Below are positions 38,001 to 49,677 of a stretch of DNA of 64,000 bases, piece by piece. The DNA comes from Roridomyces roridus (Eukaryota; Basidiomycota; Agaricomycetes; Agaricales; Mycenaceae). A model generated the notes under the pieces. The model was not told where the DNA came from. It was given only the letters and a program-made list of their open reading frames with translations, and did not search any database. The stretch covers positions 1,302,001 through 1,366,000 of the forward strand of contig JARKIF010000003.1 of the NCBI GenBank assembly GCA_029378245.1, written 5' to 3'. Numbering within the stretch: the stretch's first letter is position 1; every line of letters starts with the position of its first letter. The position numbers and the translations under genes were made by a program.

Positions 38001-38293
38001 ATTGCAGGTGGAGGGACATTGGGCTCGACAGCGTCCTCCTGGACTGTTTCCTCGACAGCATCCTCGGTAAGTGGTCCCAGTCCGATGCTTTGAGCAGCTG
38101 CATCCCGAAGTCGTTGGCGTTCCTCGAGCTCAAAGTCTGGGGGAGGGGCAGAAATATCAATGACATTGGGTAGAGAGAACTCTATGTGTGGTGGGTCCAC
38201 TGGCTGACGCAGGGAGGGCCTTCGCCGGGAAAAGCGAAGACTGGCGAGGGCGTTGCCTGCGTCGACGAGCAGACTGCTTCTGCGGTCGCCCAT
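35015..38293 (-). CDS. Large PH-domain protein with disordered tail
   Basis: Probable membrane-associated scaffold or signalling protein; function not known. The start at 38293 reads through to the stop at 35015. A 48-nt stretch at 37512-37559 has intron borders (GTCCGT...ACATAG) and is a multiple of three, so both spliced (1076 aa) and unspliced (1092 aa) products are in frame; its codons (SVPCSLSVNIFLKSHR) look unlike the flanking domain, which supports splicing. The PH-like domain spans about residues 120-245 (LRLFALTKPWKTRHILLSAG ... VWLIHFPNSTEAQRWISAIK, with the conserved C-terminal helix tryptophan). The remaining 800 residues are S/P/R/G-rich and mostly disordered, with PPxxP-type stretches and a (PE)n run near the end. 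Single-exon-like structure is unusual beside its intron-rich neighbours. Confidence 0.7.
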   Translation of the reverse strand: MGDRRSSLLVDAGNALASLRFSRRRPSLRQPVDPPHIEFSLPNVIDISAPPPDFELEERQRLRDAAAQSIGLGPLTEDAVEETVQEDAVEPNVPPPAIPAFPATTTAVLNPLLAATLPKHYPHHSLRLFALTKPWKTRHILLSAGHPSQQSHLHLFKGSSKDDQELERLAIGPDSVVFVADSATIAPLDHRAQIVKVGGDDVGARRKEWNTTDDAGRTVWLIHFPNSTEAQRWISAIKNAILEQRSVPCSLSVNIFLKSHRSQRAGLAPLPSTGSPQEPRGDMDVMLTMRSMHAASKSSPSSPPTASPIAISPSPTLSPQDQRPATSHRETRRPRTPSSPTTSLAPSSSARSISMSIRSAATTPQPKTQHGQSPSVSAVAALKGLFSGSGLKPDGRPRSSSAASVTSGRSFSTSVRSLSPPRSVSMSSSPRPTSLVRALSASGRNKEEGQRSGSFARMGSILAGGSGQTSRAKATLPVGGGAPVSSTPEANGALDLERRIVRQAERGASVDITANGNGHVHSASEPTSGKRRTLGALTLTSLQPPPRARKRWTAGSAPPVGSVSAHGHMESVSAREEDEEADVMGNAYAGSTNGHGGSPSTTGSFFYAHPHANGSAGTAGSFGVPPSVSKRRSEYGAPEGVEEVVATREDHLSQRSVSTRSRASSVGTSGTTGAGGATSRRWSTLPRRFTPPENPPPPSTRTIPHPYAAQPERETRERAPSRSSGRSFGSSLHELSAPPSANGTGWGRGGTKRASAISVGSVSIGGTSVASASSAGTGSRVRASVPPPPRPAPTSALPPAPADGGSPNGRTSFRESGSSPTTVTTTGNKSFRALRLSLKAPKPPPAGLLPPRPDEPVVESNHVLKASNGRVSMNGAGPAHPPPRGPLPPTPSEPTSSLRAKQRLRMLSAPPAPHPSDPPPMYEFSNPSSRRISMDGVPSSPTARPLASFLSTSTPATPTTATPSTSFATALGNLPTQLGEKIVQPHTQNDPSFLQMTPISTPVLRPLPTLPMEPPPEIASLPPPRRGSRQISIKEMPERTITPEPEPEPEPTAPLLPLDQAASEGGGTGPGPGKLFSLSRHGSVISLGIVTV
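35141..35170. repeat. CGGGCT hexanucleotide microsatellite, coding
   Basis: About four to five perfect CGGGCT units inside the PH-domain gene, encoding the alternating proline-glutamate run near its C-terminus. Length variation here would change the protein by two residues per unit. Confidence 0.85.
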
Positions 38294-38780
38294 GACGGGA
38301 GAGGAGACGGCTCAAAATTTCATTTAGTAAGTAGGCATCTCAGGCACGGCGTTGGCAGCCGGACCCGTGGCTCGGCAATTATCGAGGCCGTCGATCTCTT
38401 CCTTTCAATTTACCCAACCCCATTGCGACCCCTGCTGCTACCCCTGCTACTTACCTTTCCTCCGCCCATGACTGGCCAGCAGCTTTCTAATTCTACATCT
38501 CTAATCAGCGCTCGCGGGCGTTGCACCAGACTGTATCTTCGAAAAATGATTACATGTAACCGCCGGGATATCCGACGTCCCGGCTGCAGTCAGATTGGAT
38601 TCCCGAGTCTTTAGGCGCTCGCTGGTGCTTGCTGGTACTCGAGAGTTGTCTCTATGTCGTTGCTCTCGAGGACGTTGGCCTATGTAGACGCAAGTCCTCG
38701 AGATCAGGATGACATGCTCACGCGGCACCAGATTTACCTCCGCTGTGATATCTGATATGATACAAATTGAATACAATGTC
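38294..38780. other. Intergenic region: PH-gene promoter and tubulin 3' flank
   Basis: About 490 bp; both flanking genes run on the minus strand. No conserved open frame, RNA or repeat was recognised beyond pyrimidine-rich tracts near 38430-38465. Confidence 0.4.
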
Positions 38781-40541
<1,761 letters not shown>

Positions 40542-40853
40542 GGTGGACTTCGGTCGGGAAGTTCAAGAGAGAGAGGGTTCGTGTAGCAAAAACCCAAACA
40601 TGCCACCCAAATTTTATGACGGTAGGATGACTCGTCCGGCGAGGCCCGGAGGCGAGACGGAGCCGTTCGGTTTCTCTTCTAAGTTGGAAAAATAAAAATT
40701 GGAACTTTTGACTCGGTCCATGGATGCCATGAGACCTGGGAGAATGGCACGCTGAGAGGCCTGATGAATGTGGAAGGATTCCGAGAAGGCAACGATCGTC
40801 GATTTGTCCAAGATTTGTCGAACAAACAACGCGTCGCGTCTCTCTCTCTAGTA

Positions 40854-40876
40854 CGTGATCTGAACAACCGTCTTCA
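40854..40876 (+). promoter_or_regulatory. Shared 23-bp head-to-head promoter element, copy 3
   Basis: CGTGATCTGAAC followed by AACCGTCTTCA: 21 of 23 positions match the copies at 7581 and 10935. It lies between beta-tubulin (minus start 40541) and the SAP gene (plus start 40913), ending 36 bp before the latter. Just upstream is AACGCGTCGCGTC, containing an ACGCGT (MCB-like) hexamer and a CT run. Confidence 0.5.
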
Positions 40877-40912
40877 GAGGCTGCATCGAGCCTATCGCGT
40901 CCATCGTCTACC

Positions 40913-43614
40913 ATGTCGACGGAACCAGAGCTCAAGAAACTGACTGTACCTCAACTCAAAGCTCTCTGCAAAGAGAGAAATATAACAGGTTGGTTTACCT
41001 CTCTCAATTCACGGCTTCTAACCCGCATACAGGGTACTCGAAACTCGGCAAGGAGGCTCTGATATGCAAACTGCTGGGAATAGCGCCTCCCGCTCCAGCC
41101 GACCCCAATACAGCCAACGAATCTACTAAGCCGCCTGCCAAGAAGAAAAAGAAAGTCGTAGCCAGTGTCCCTTCAGATTCTGCCACTGCCCCAAACAGTG
41201 CCCCATCTTCAGAGCCTTCCACTCTGACCGCCGTCGTTGGCGAGTCCTCCGCCCCATCTGCGATTCTTCCCGTTGCATCCGCTTCTGAACCAGAGGTTCA
41301 GAAAGATGTTCCAGCGACGGAAACATCCTCTGCCACACTGACCCTGCCCACAACTGACATTCCGTCGACCAGTTCCGCACCGACGCCAGGATCTTCCTCC
41401 GCCGCTAACAAAGAAACGGCAGCCAAACCCAAAAAACGAAAGAATCCACCTTCATCCGAGCCTGCCGCAATCCCCCAGGATGCTTCGTCAGAGGCGAGTG
41501 TCGCTGTTGCGCCGAAGAAGAAAAAGAAAAAGGTCGCTGATACAGAGACGGATGGAAACGGAACCACTCCTGCTCCCAAGAAGAAAAAGAAAGCTGTTGT
41601 TGATGATAACAATTCAGCATCCGTTCCCGAAGCCAGTACCCAGGTTGCCTCCAATTCGTCTTCATCGACGACCTCCACTAGCGCTACCAAACGACCCCTT
41701 AGTGCTGTGACGCCTGCCTCCGTAGATGCAGATGCACAGCCCTCCAAAAAGCAGAAACTAGCGACCTCCGCACCGAAACCGCGTCCAGCCACGACGGATC
41801 ATACTGACCGTCCATTGGCCGACGCTGGTACCATTTCTTCCACGACGTCCTCCGCTCCAGCGGTTACTGAGCGGCCTCCCAATATCGCTGCGCCCATTGC
41901 CATGGCCCCACCACCTGCCAAGAAACAGAAAGTCGCTGTATCGAAACTTCCTACCACTTCCAAATTCGTGCTTCCTGTGAAAGCACCAGCTCCAATGGCG
42001 TCTCCCGTCGCACCCCCTATTGTTCCTCCCAAAGAAAAGTCTGCCCAACCTCCCGCGATACTCCCCAAAGTGTCACAGAAGCGGTTCAAACCACTCATGG
42101 TGGTTGGGAAAGCATCTGCACCTAGCCAAGCGACACCTGTTCCCGTCGTCCCTGCGACATCTCAGCCGTTGTATCACCTCGAATTTCCTCCTGCTCCGAC
42201 CCCAGCATCATTGTCCACTCTCACTCTTCCGCCCCCTATTTCCCAACGAAAGCGGGCAGTCCCTCGATTCGCCTTGTTGTTGAGCCAGGTTCCCGATGCG
42301 GACCTTGGAAACTGCCTTCTGGTATCCCGCATGTTTCGCTACGCTGGTGAGCGCCTACATTGTATTCACAGTGATCTATGAACCAATTTCAGTTTATTTG
42401 TCGGCGAGCCACCGACTGAATCAAGCGTTCGCAGGCAAGAGGCTGTCGGCGGTTCTCGCGGGTCTGGACGCCAAGCAAATTAGCATGATCAATATGTGGC
42501 CGTATCTCAAACAGAGGCAACATGAGCGCTCCACCCGAAAAGCCCAGTATCATGCTTCCTTCTTGAGTCGTGTCTTTCCGTCGAGCACCATCTCCGAGCA
42601 TCTTTGGGGGTCGCCAGACCACGAGCGACAGATTGTCATTGTTCTAAGGTTGGTGGTTCGAGCTCTTTGCGCACTGAAACTGACCGGCGAGTAGGTTCCT
42701 TCTTACGCGGTTGTTCTTCCAGATTTCCGTCGGCGGAAGCAAAGAAGGCAAGAGTTGGATCGAGGGGCAAGTAGTTGACGCGCAACAGCTAGTCCAAGAT
42801 GAGATCTGGGCAATCACCGTCCGCCATACTACGGGCGCCTTGGAATCCTTCTACGTCCTCGAGGCGACATGCGAGCCGTTGGCGACTTTGACGGATCCTC
42901 AGCAAGCTGCGCTGCCAGTGCGTACGGACTGGTCAGCTTATATCGCCCATCGGAGTCGTGGAGTGCAGGAATCCACCCCTCTGCGCCGCCTACTAGATCA
43001 TTTGAGCTGGACGAACCACGAGGAATACCTGAGCGGCATCAGCCGGCTTTGGCTCAAACGTATCGAGGCCGAAGGTGAAATTGGGACTGCGAAGCGGATT
43101 GTAGCAGAACGGTATATTCTGGCTTGCGTTGTTGGGAACAGGCAAGTTTTCCAGCTTGGTATTGGCAAGAGGAACACTCATACTGCTCTGAAGTGTCTCG
43201 GGTCGATGGATGTCTGCGACAGCGATGGCACAAGAATTTGCTGGCCTTGACGCGGGTGTGCCTGGCCACACGGGGACTACGAACCCGAAAGTGAACCTTT
43301 TTCTCCCAAAGTAAGGTCCCCTCATTCTTGGTGGCTCATTACTGATCTTTTCAGACACCATCATGTCGAGGGTGTCTACTTTACGGCCTCTAACAAAGCA
43401 CCACTGCATTCGGCACTCGCGGTCTTGCAAACACCGGATCGCGAATATTACATTTTGAGGGATAATGGGATGCAGGTATGCTCCAACGGGTTGTGAAAAA
43501 CAAATAAATCCTTGTTAACCAATTTATTAGGTGGGTTGCGAGGAGGATGGTGGAGTTGCCGAGGTTTGGATGGGAATGATTGGGTGTAGCAAGTTTGGTG
43601 TTGCTTTGTATTGA
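40913..43614 (+). CDS. SAP-domain nuclear protein
   Basis: Putative DNA/RNA-binding nuclear protein, function unknown. Exons 40913-40988, 41033-42346, 42393-42648, 42695-43141, 43194-43310, 43355-43475 and 43531-43614 join in frame (2415 nt, 804 residues). The SAP fold is at the very N-terminus (LKKLTVPQLKALCKERNITG and YSKLGKEALICKLLG). Residues 45-430 are low-complexity A/P/S/T with repeated KKKKK and KKQK basic clusters, likely nuclear localisation signals. The C-terminal about 350 residues are folded and conserved-looking: FALLLSQVPDADLGNCLLVS, WPYLKQRQHERSTRKAQYHA, FLLTRLFFQISVGGSKEGKS, ERYILACVVGNS and GVYFTASNKAPLHSALAVLQ. Intron 4 (43142-43193) uses GC-AG borders (GCAAGT...GAAG); skipping it would lose the frame. 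Confidence 0.8.
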
Positions 43615-43646
43615 TGGCTGTGATGGAAGAAATCTTATACCCGCCT

Positions 43647-44757
43647 ATGACAATCCTGGATGGCTCCGAGCAGGATCCGAATCTCACCAAACTGTGGGCA
43701 CTTATAACAGAACTAAGTGAACAGCTCAACCACAATCGCGACGTTTCGGCGGGCATCTACCAGCAGGCGGGTGGCATCAAGGTTCAAGACCCTTCTTGCC
43801 CTTGTTCGGATGATTGACTGGGCTTTCAGACACAGGCGGTTCATTCCCAGACAGGGTTCGTCCTCCGACGGTTCAACCTCGACAAGTCTAAAGGTTTGTG
43901 GCGCGTCGCGGGAGATCATCCGTGCTCAGTTGTCGAACAGAAGTCTACGATGCCGAGCTGGAACGGATGAACGGGACGATGATAATGGAAAATATCGCGC
44001 TGCAGCATGATAATAAGCAGCTGAATACGTTGATAAGAGAGTACGAGCAGACGCTCGAGACGCTAATGAGTGCGTGCCCCGCGAAACATCCTTTTCTATC
44101 TGTTCTCAACTTTTTCCGTGCAGATACCTTCCGGAACCGTGCTGTGCGTTATATTGGAGTTGATTTGCCCGGACTCAACGCGACTACACACAGAAAGACG
44201 TACAAGAACGCGAACTTGCCCTGTCCCGGGAATACGAATCGCTCCTTCTCGCACGGCAGGAAGAATGCGATACACACGACCTCGGCTCCAGTACGATCGT
44301 CTACGAGTCTCTGCGCCGGATGGCATATGGCCTGCGGCAACTTCTGCGTGCACAGGGCGGTGAACCATCAGAGCCCGAGCCTCTGCCTGAGCCCGAACCC
44401 GAGGCGGAACCAGCGCCTCTTGGAGTAGAAGACCGCGAACCATGGACAACGCTGGCTGCGCGCGAACCGTGGACGGCATCCTCTGTAACTGGTGCGGACC
44501 ATGCTATGGAACGTGAGATTGAACTCGCGAGGCTGGAGGCGGAGAATCAGGAATTGAGGCAGCTGTTGGGAATCGCGCCGCCACCACCACCACCACGCGG
44601 GAATGGGAACGGCGAGGAGATGGAGCATGTCGCGGCATATGGGCGCAGACCTTTTGAGCCGCCTTTGGCTTTATCAGCGTTTGGTGTGCCGCGAAGGCAG
44701 GTTGGGATTAGCCAACCTGTAAACTCTCAGAGGAGACTGAGAAGAGAACCTCTTTAG
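43647..44757 (+). CDS. Coiled-coil protein, SIKE/FGFR1OP2-like
   Basis: Likely coiled-coil adaptor; SIKE/FGFR1OP2 relatives associate with STRIPAK phosphatase-kinase complexes, which would be the expected context. Exons 43647-43781, 43836-43893, 43941-44069, 44124-44143 and 44194-44757 join in frame (906 nt, 301 residues); one internal exon is only 20 nt. Sequence landmarks: DPNLTKLWALITELSEQLNH, QTGFVLRRFNLDK, YDAELERMNGTMIMENIALQ, HDNKQLNTLIREYEQTLETL and ERELALSREYESLLLARQEE. Two further helical stretches and a P/E-rich linker lead to LARLEAENQELRQLLGIAPP and a proline run. The start could also be 43623; the upstream SAP gene ends at 43614, so the genes almost touch. Confidence 0.68.
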
Positions 44758-44820
44758 GACCGCCTTACATTTCGGATTTCGCTGTATTCTCAATGCATTT
44801 GGATTTCTTGTACAATATAC

Positions 44821-45941
44821 TCAAGCTGTTCCAAGCGCCTTGGCCAGTGCCGCAGCCGCGTCCGCCACCATTTTTGCCCCGATCTTGAGAACACTGCAAA
44901 GATATCAATATCGAATCGAGACGGAGAACCGCAACATACCCTGTAAAACGATTAGCACAAGATACGCGCTCTTGACCGATTTTTACTCACCATCCATGGC
45001 CATGATTGGATGCGGAGCACCTTTGTACACCTCGATCTCCGTCTCGACTCCGAGGGCCGCCAACTTCTTACCATATACTATACCCTCTTCACGCAAGATG
45101 TCCGCTTCACAGACGGCAATCCACGTCTTGGGGACCTTGGCAAGGAGCTCTTCGGGCGCAAAGGCCGGCGAAGCATCCCACTTGGTGTAATCCTCCTTGT
45201 TTGGGAGATAGTTGTCGCGGAACCAGAGCATGCGAGCTGGGCTGAGCCAGGGCGTCAAGGCGTTTTCGGCCCAGAGGTCGTCTGCAGTTGCGGTGTTGTC
45301 GGTTACGGGGACAATGAGAAGCTGGAATACAAGGGGAATGGGAGGCGACGCTTCGGCGGCTTTGAGGGCTAGGATGGCTGCTAGGTTTCCTCCGCTGCGC
45401 AGAGGTGAGCGAGAGGATGGAGAGGAAACATCGGAGCATGCCTCGAGGAGCCCCCGACGGAGGTGCGGGTCGTGTCGATATTGAGCTGACTTTTGCCGTT
45501 CTTCAGAACCCAGTCGAGCGACTCGATCGCGTCGTCCACTGCGGTGGGGTACTTGTGCTCTGGGGCCAAGCGGTAGTCCACCGAGAGCACGACGCATTTC
45601 GCGCGAACACACATGTTGGTTGCAAAGGAGTTTTCACTGCCAATATTGCCAAAAGTCCATCCGCCGCCGTGGAAGAAGATGAAGCACGGCCACCCGTTGG
45701 CCGGGCTTTCGCCTGGGGGAGTGAACGCACGAAACTTTGTGTGTGTGAGGGCTATATCCTGCTGAGCACCGACAGGAAGTGGTGCTGAGCCGCCCGGGAC
45801 GGCAGGTGCGTCTCTGAGGGACGGAGACCAGGGGAGAGTATGGGGCGGGACGATCTGAGCAAGACTTTTGTTATGGAACTCGACGTATTCTGGGTCAAGG
45901 CGGGCAATCATGGATGGGTGGATGGGTTGAGCAGCAGCCAT
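44821..45941 (-). CDS. Alpha/beta hydrolase (HSL/bHSL family) with 1-nt microexon
   Basis: Cytosolic esterase/lipase-like enzyme of the HGGG class. Exons (minus) 45941-45442, 45394-44991, 44940 alone, and 44893-44821; 978 nt, 325 residues. Motifs: FIFFHGGGWTFGNIGSE (oxyanion HGGG), LSVDYRLAPEHKYPTAVDDA, the nucleophile elbow VGGSSSGGNLAAIL, AVCEADILREEG (Asp) and GAPHPIMAMDG (His). The nucleophile elbow is assembled across an intron at 45395-45441 whose donor is GC (GCATGC...GCAG). The MDG-VLKIG junction needs a single-base exon (G at 44940) flanked by two full introns, GTGAGT...TTTTACAG and GTATGT...TTTGCAG; without it the conserved C-terminus VLKIGAKMVADAAAALAKAL is out of frame. Confidence 0.88.
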
Positions 45942-46102
45942 GGCGTTCTGGAGGAAGAGGCATGTTGTCTCAGCTTTAAATGGGGTCTTGATGAGGAGAT
46001 AACCGGTCCCGTCCGGGCCGCTTCAACGGCAATCAAAACGATCCCACCTTTGATCCAGACACCGCCACGCCCACATCCTACCTACAAACTTTTCATTTCT
46101 TA

Positions 46103-47199
46103 ATGGCTGAACCCAGTCATAAGCGTCCCCGACAGTCTACCCCGGAACAAAATGGAACACCATTACCACCTCTTTCCCTGTCGATTCTGGGTGTCGAGCC
46201 GCTCGATGAATTCATAAAAGAAATCGCAGATTTCATCCATTACACCATTGTCAATCGCGCCCCAGATGTCCAGGGAAAGGTCGAAGTAGAAGCCAAGGTA
46301 GGGCTCCTGCGCGACAGACAATCTGGCCAGCGTATAGTTCTCCCCATTCTTGTAGAATCCAGTGAGTTCACTCTTGATCTACTCTCTTTATCCTGACCCC
46401 GACGCGTCCTTTGGCTAGTCATTGCGCCGGACAGTATGGATCTTCGATTCGAATCCAACATGTCCGCCGTGAGTTTATCGCTCTGGTCCTTACTCAGTTC
46501 TGTCGCCCATACGTGTCATGCAGCACCAACACAAGCACTTCAATACCCGCCTCAACGAGCTCAAAATGTCCTCTTCACAACCCTCCTTCCCCTCCACACC
46601 CCTCGGATACAGCCATCTGCATCTCGTAGACTCGTTCTATCCCACCGACAATCCCCACGATAAGGAGAAAATACGGGTCACACGAGACGAAAAAACAGGC
46701 TCTGTTCTCGAGTGCATGCGGAAAATACGGCTAGGAGACCTCAACGTGTACAGCCCAAAACGCGGCGCTGACTGGCGCATCAGCGTGAACCTCGAAGTGC
46801 CTGGTTCGTACACTTGTCTTTACCGTCGTCTAGCTTTTTGATACCGTTCACAGTGAGCCACCCAGTCGGCACCCCAACGCATACGCGTAAAAAGGATCGG
46901 CTGAGCTATACACACGAAGAGTTCACCATCGATCTCACCCAGGTCACAGCATCAACGTCGCCCAATAGTCCAGTCCGTGCTAGTCTCTCTGATTGCAAAT
47001 ATACAACTAACAACATCATTAGCCCGAGATATTGCACGAGCTGGAAATCGAGATAGCCCGTCCCACCCTCCTGCTTGCTACCGCAGCAACCCGGGGCGAC
47101 CCAAACGTCTCAGAGCTGGAGCGGAGTGCGTTTGACGAACTAATACGAGCCTTTGTCAACAACGCCCGTATATTAGTGCGCAATGCCATTGGTGAATGA
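46103..47199 (+). CDS. mRNA capping enzyme beta subunit, RNA 5'-triphosphatase (Cet1 type)
   Basis: First enzyme of mRNA cap synthesis, removing the gamma phosphate from nascent RNA 5' ends; nuclear. Exons 46103-46361, 46419-46468, 46524-46803, 46854-46972 and 47023-47199 give 294 residues (885 nt). It has the triphosphate-tunnel metalloenzyme signatures in order: KVEVEAKVGLL (Glu-x-Glu strand), DLRFESNM, GADWRISVNLEVPV, KKDRLSYTHEEFTIDLTQVT and HELEIEI (second metal-binding Glu pair). Short for the family, with little N-terminal extension, as in other basidiomycetes. Divergent from the hydrolase gene (161 bp). Confidence 0.9.
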
Positions 47200-47344
47200 G
47201 TGTGCAAAATCGCGTCATTTGGCGCCTGACCATAGATAACATACATCTCTAAATGTAGTCCAAGTCTAATGCCTTCTTGCTGCAGAGTCTATAAATTTAA
47301 AGCATAGAAATACACGATTACCCAGAGTGTATACAGTAAGTAGT

Positions 47345-49467
47345 TCATTGTCCAGCCTCACCTCCCTGCGCATAACTCTGTAAGCGCGCCCACTCCAAAA
47401 GGACCGCAGCGAAATAACAGTCGTTCTGTGAATCAGTCATCAAGCGCTGCGTGAACTGTTTCCCCCGCTCCTGAATCAAGCGCGCCTCCTCGTCGTGGTC
47501 AATGGCCCACTGGATCTTCTCGACCAGGTCAGACAGATCGGGCATCACAGGGATGTAATGCTCGTAGGGCCGAAGCCAGTCGTTAAAGTACTCGTCAAAG
47601 ACGGTACTCTGCAAATATGAGAGGAGGAAAATGCGGAATAGTGGCATCTTACTTTGAAGACTAATGACCCCGACTCCATCAACCCCAGAAACCGGCCAGA
47701 AAAGGTGTTGCCGTCAACCTGTTGGCAGAGTGAGTCTAGGAGGGAGAAGAGAGAGAGTACTGACATCCAAGAGGTACTTGAATTTGTAGACGTCTTCCTT
47801 GGGTGATTGCGGACCAGTAATATCGTATTCCGCGATTATGCCGTCGCGGTCGCAGTCAGTGGTCTGCGTGTGAGGTCAGTGACCCATCAAACGCACATCT
47901 AGATCTTACGCAGTGCGTCTCTGCAAACCTCGTCATCTTGACCTCCATGAGATCCTTGTGAGTACGAGCAAGGTCAATGAGCCGGAAACGCGGGAATTTA
48001 TGGTAGTTTTGTCCGATGATGTGACCGCCATTGGACATCCCGCGCCAGTCTGCGGACAGTTAGTGGTATCGGAGGAGGTAGAGCTGCTGCTGCATACATA
48101 TTTGCTCCTTCTTGTCCGCCCACGCGACGTTGTCGGGATGCGCAAAGCTTCCTGACCACCAGGACTCGTCATAAAAGTACTTGAATGCCGTTCAGTCGCG
48201 GTGACCAGTACTGCAGAAAACGATTACCTGTCCAGGGAACAGGATGTCGGAAAAACAAGGTGAGATTTTGGTCATTGACAACAAAGGCCAGAGGTCCGTA
48301 GTAAAGTCGGAACTAGAACTGGAACGGAGAACTGGACGAATGTGAGCACTAAGCACTTGGAGAATATGGGTACAATCAGCTCACAAGCGATATCCGCGCT
48401 CGCGTCGTTAGTGAACCCCTTGTCCGTGCTCAGTGGATTACATCCACTGTGGTTTTTAAACCACTCCCCTGACCCCCAGGGCGCGATATGGAAGGGTTCG
48501 GGGTCTTTAAGCTGCAAAGCCTTCTCGCGAGCACCTGGCTCGCGATAGTTGAAGACAACGCGGGGTTCGTCACGGCCGTTCAACATGAAATCCATGTCGG
48601 GCAGAACAGATGAGAACTATATCGAGTCAGGGAATGCAAAACAGAGGGAGACGCGTAGACGCACCCTCCCGATGGTCCTCGGCCAGTCATTGTAGAATGC
48701 AGTCCCCTGATAATTTGGCATGTGGACTTGTCCGTCCTTAATATTAATAGTCGTCATCCCTTTCGAGTCCTTCAACATCTGTGCGGGCAGGTCAGAAAAC
48801 ATTTCAAGCAACATTTTCCCTGACGCACCATTTCTCTGCCCCGATTAATCATATCCTGGAAATGGGACGGACTGTCCTCCGCCAGCTGGTAGAATGGCGC
48901 AAAGTCGCGTTGGACTTGATCGTACTCGTCGATCAAGCACTTTTTGTCCTTGGCAAACGCGAACCATTTGTCGAAATTACGCGGTGGCGATCGGCCAGTT
49001 TTCAGCGAGTAGCGCGCTGTCGCCTGCGCAAGATTCCTGGACTGTCGTGCCAGAAGCGCGTCCAAGCTGGCCTTGGCTGTAACGAATGGACCAGAGGCTT
49101 CGCTGATCGTTGTTGTGGAATGGCCTGTGCTCGGGATTGGCGGCGGTTGGGGAGGTTTTGGAGGCGGCGTTTCATCCGCAGTTGTGCGTTCAGGTGCGGG
49201 GCTGCCCATGAAGAAGGCCACAGCTGCAATGACAGCGAAAAGTCCAGTCACGATAATTAATGGTAGAAGGATGCGTTGACATAGTGGTCGGCGGCGCGAG
49301 ATAGCACTGGAATGAGTTGGGATGGGGAATGCGGGCCCGTCCTCGTCCTCGTCCTCGTCTTTGCGTGTCGGGAGTAGTGGGCTCTCCGATCTAGTGTTGG
49401 CCCGAGTAGGAAGCCTAGCGTAGGAGGGTCCCGCCAGCGGAGCCAACAACCTCTTGAACTGGTACAT
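47345..49467 (-). CDS. CAP10-family (GT90) glycosyltransferase
   Basis: Type II Golgi membrane protein, probably transferring xylose or a similar sugar to cell-wall glycans or glycoproteins. It starts at 49467; a cytosolic N-terminus with an acidic DEDEDEDG run is followed by the membrane segment ILLPLIIVTGLFAVIAAVAF and a proline-rich stem (PPPKPPQPPPIPS). The luminal catalytic part is spread over several exons: RNFDKWFAFAKDKKCLIDEY, DMDFMLNGRDEPRVVFNY, WKFNHSGC-type text (here FKNHSGCNP), DWRGMSNGGHI, EYDITGPQSPKEDVYKFKYL, LDVDGNTFSGRFLGLMESGS, STVFDEYFNDWLRPYEHYIP and the end DSQNDCYFAAVLLEWARLQ. The stop is at 47345. I did not fix every exon border, but no disruption was seen. Confidence 0.88.
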
Positions 49468-49677
49468 GGGGGGGCGTGAAGAGACGGTAGTGTCTCCGCC
49501 GTGTTATAAGTTTAGTTTTAGCATGACGTTTCATCGCCACGCCCTCGCATTTGAATATGCGATACAAGAAGAGTTAGAATACAGGATCTAAGTACGAGCA
49601 ATGCGTGATTACGAGGCCTACGTGGTCCACGAATTTAACAGTATAATTATCCCATTCGAGGGCTTCCGCTGTAAGGA

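Noticed and set aside
46440..46460. GATTCGAATCC resembling a tRNA B-box
   Set aside because: It lies within the coding sequence of the capping triphosphatase (LRFESNM) and no cloverleaf forms around it.
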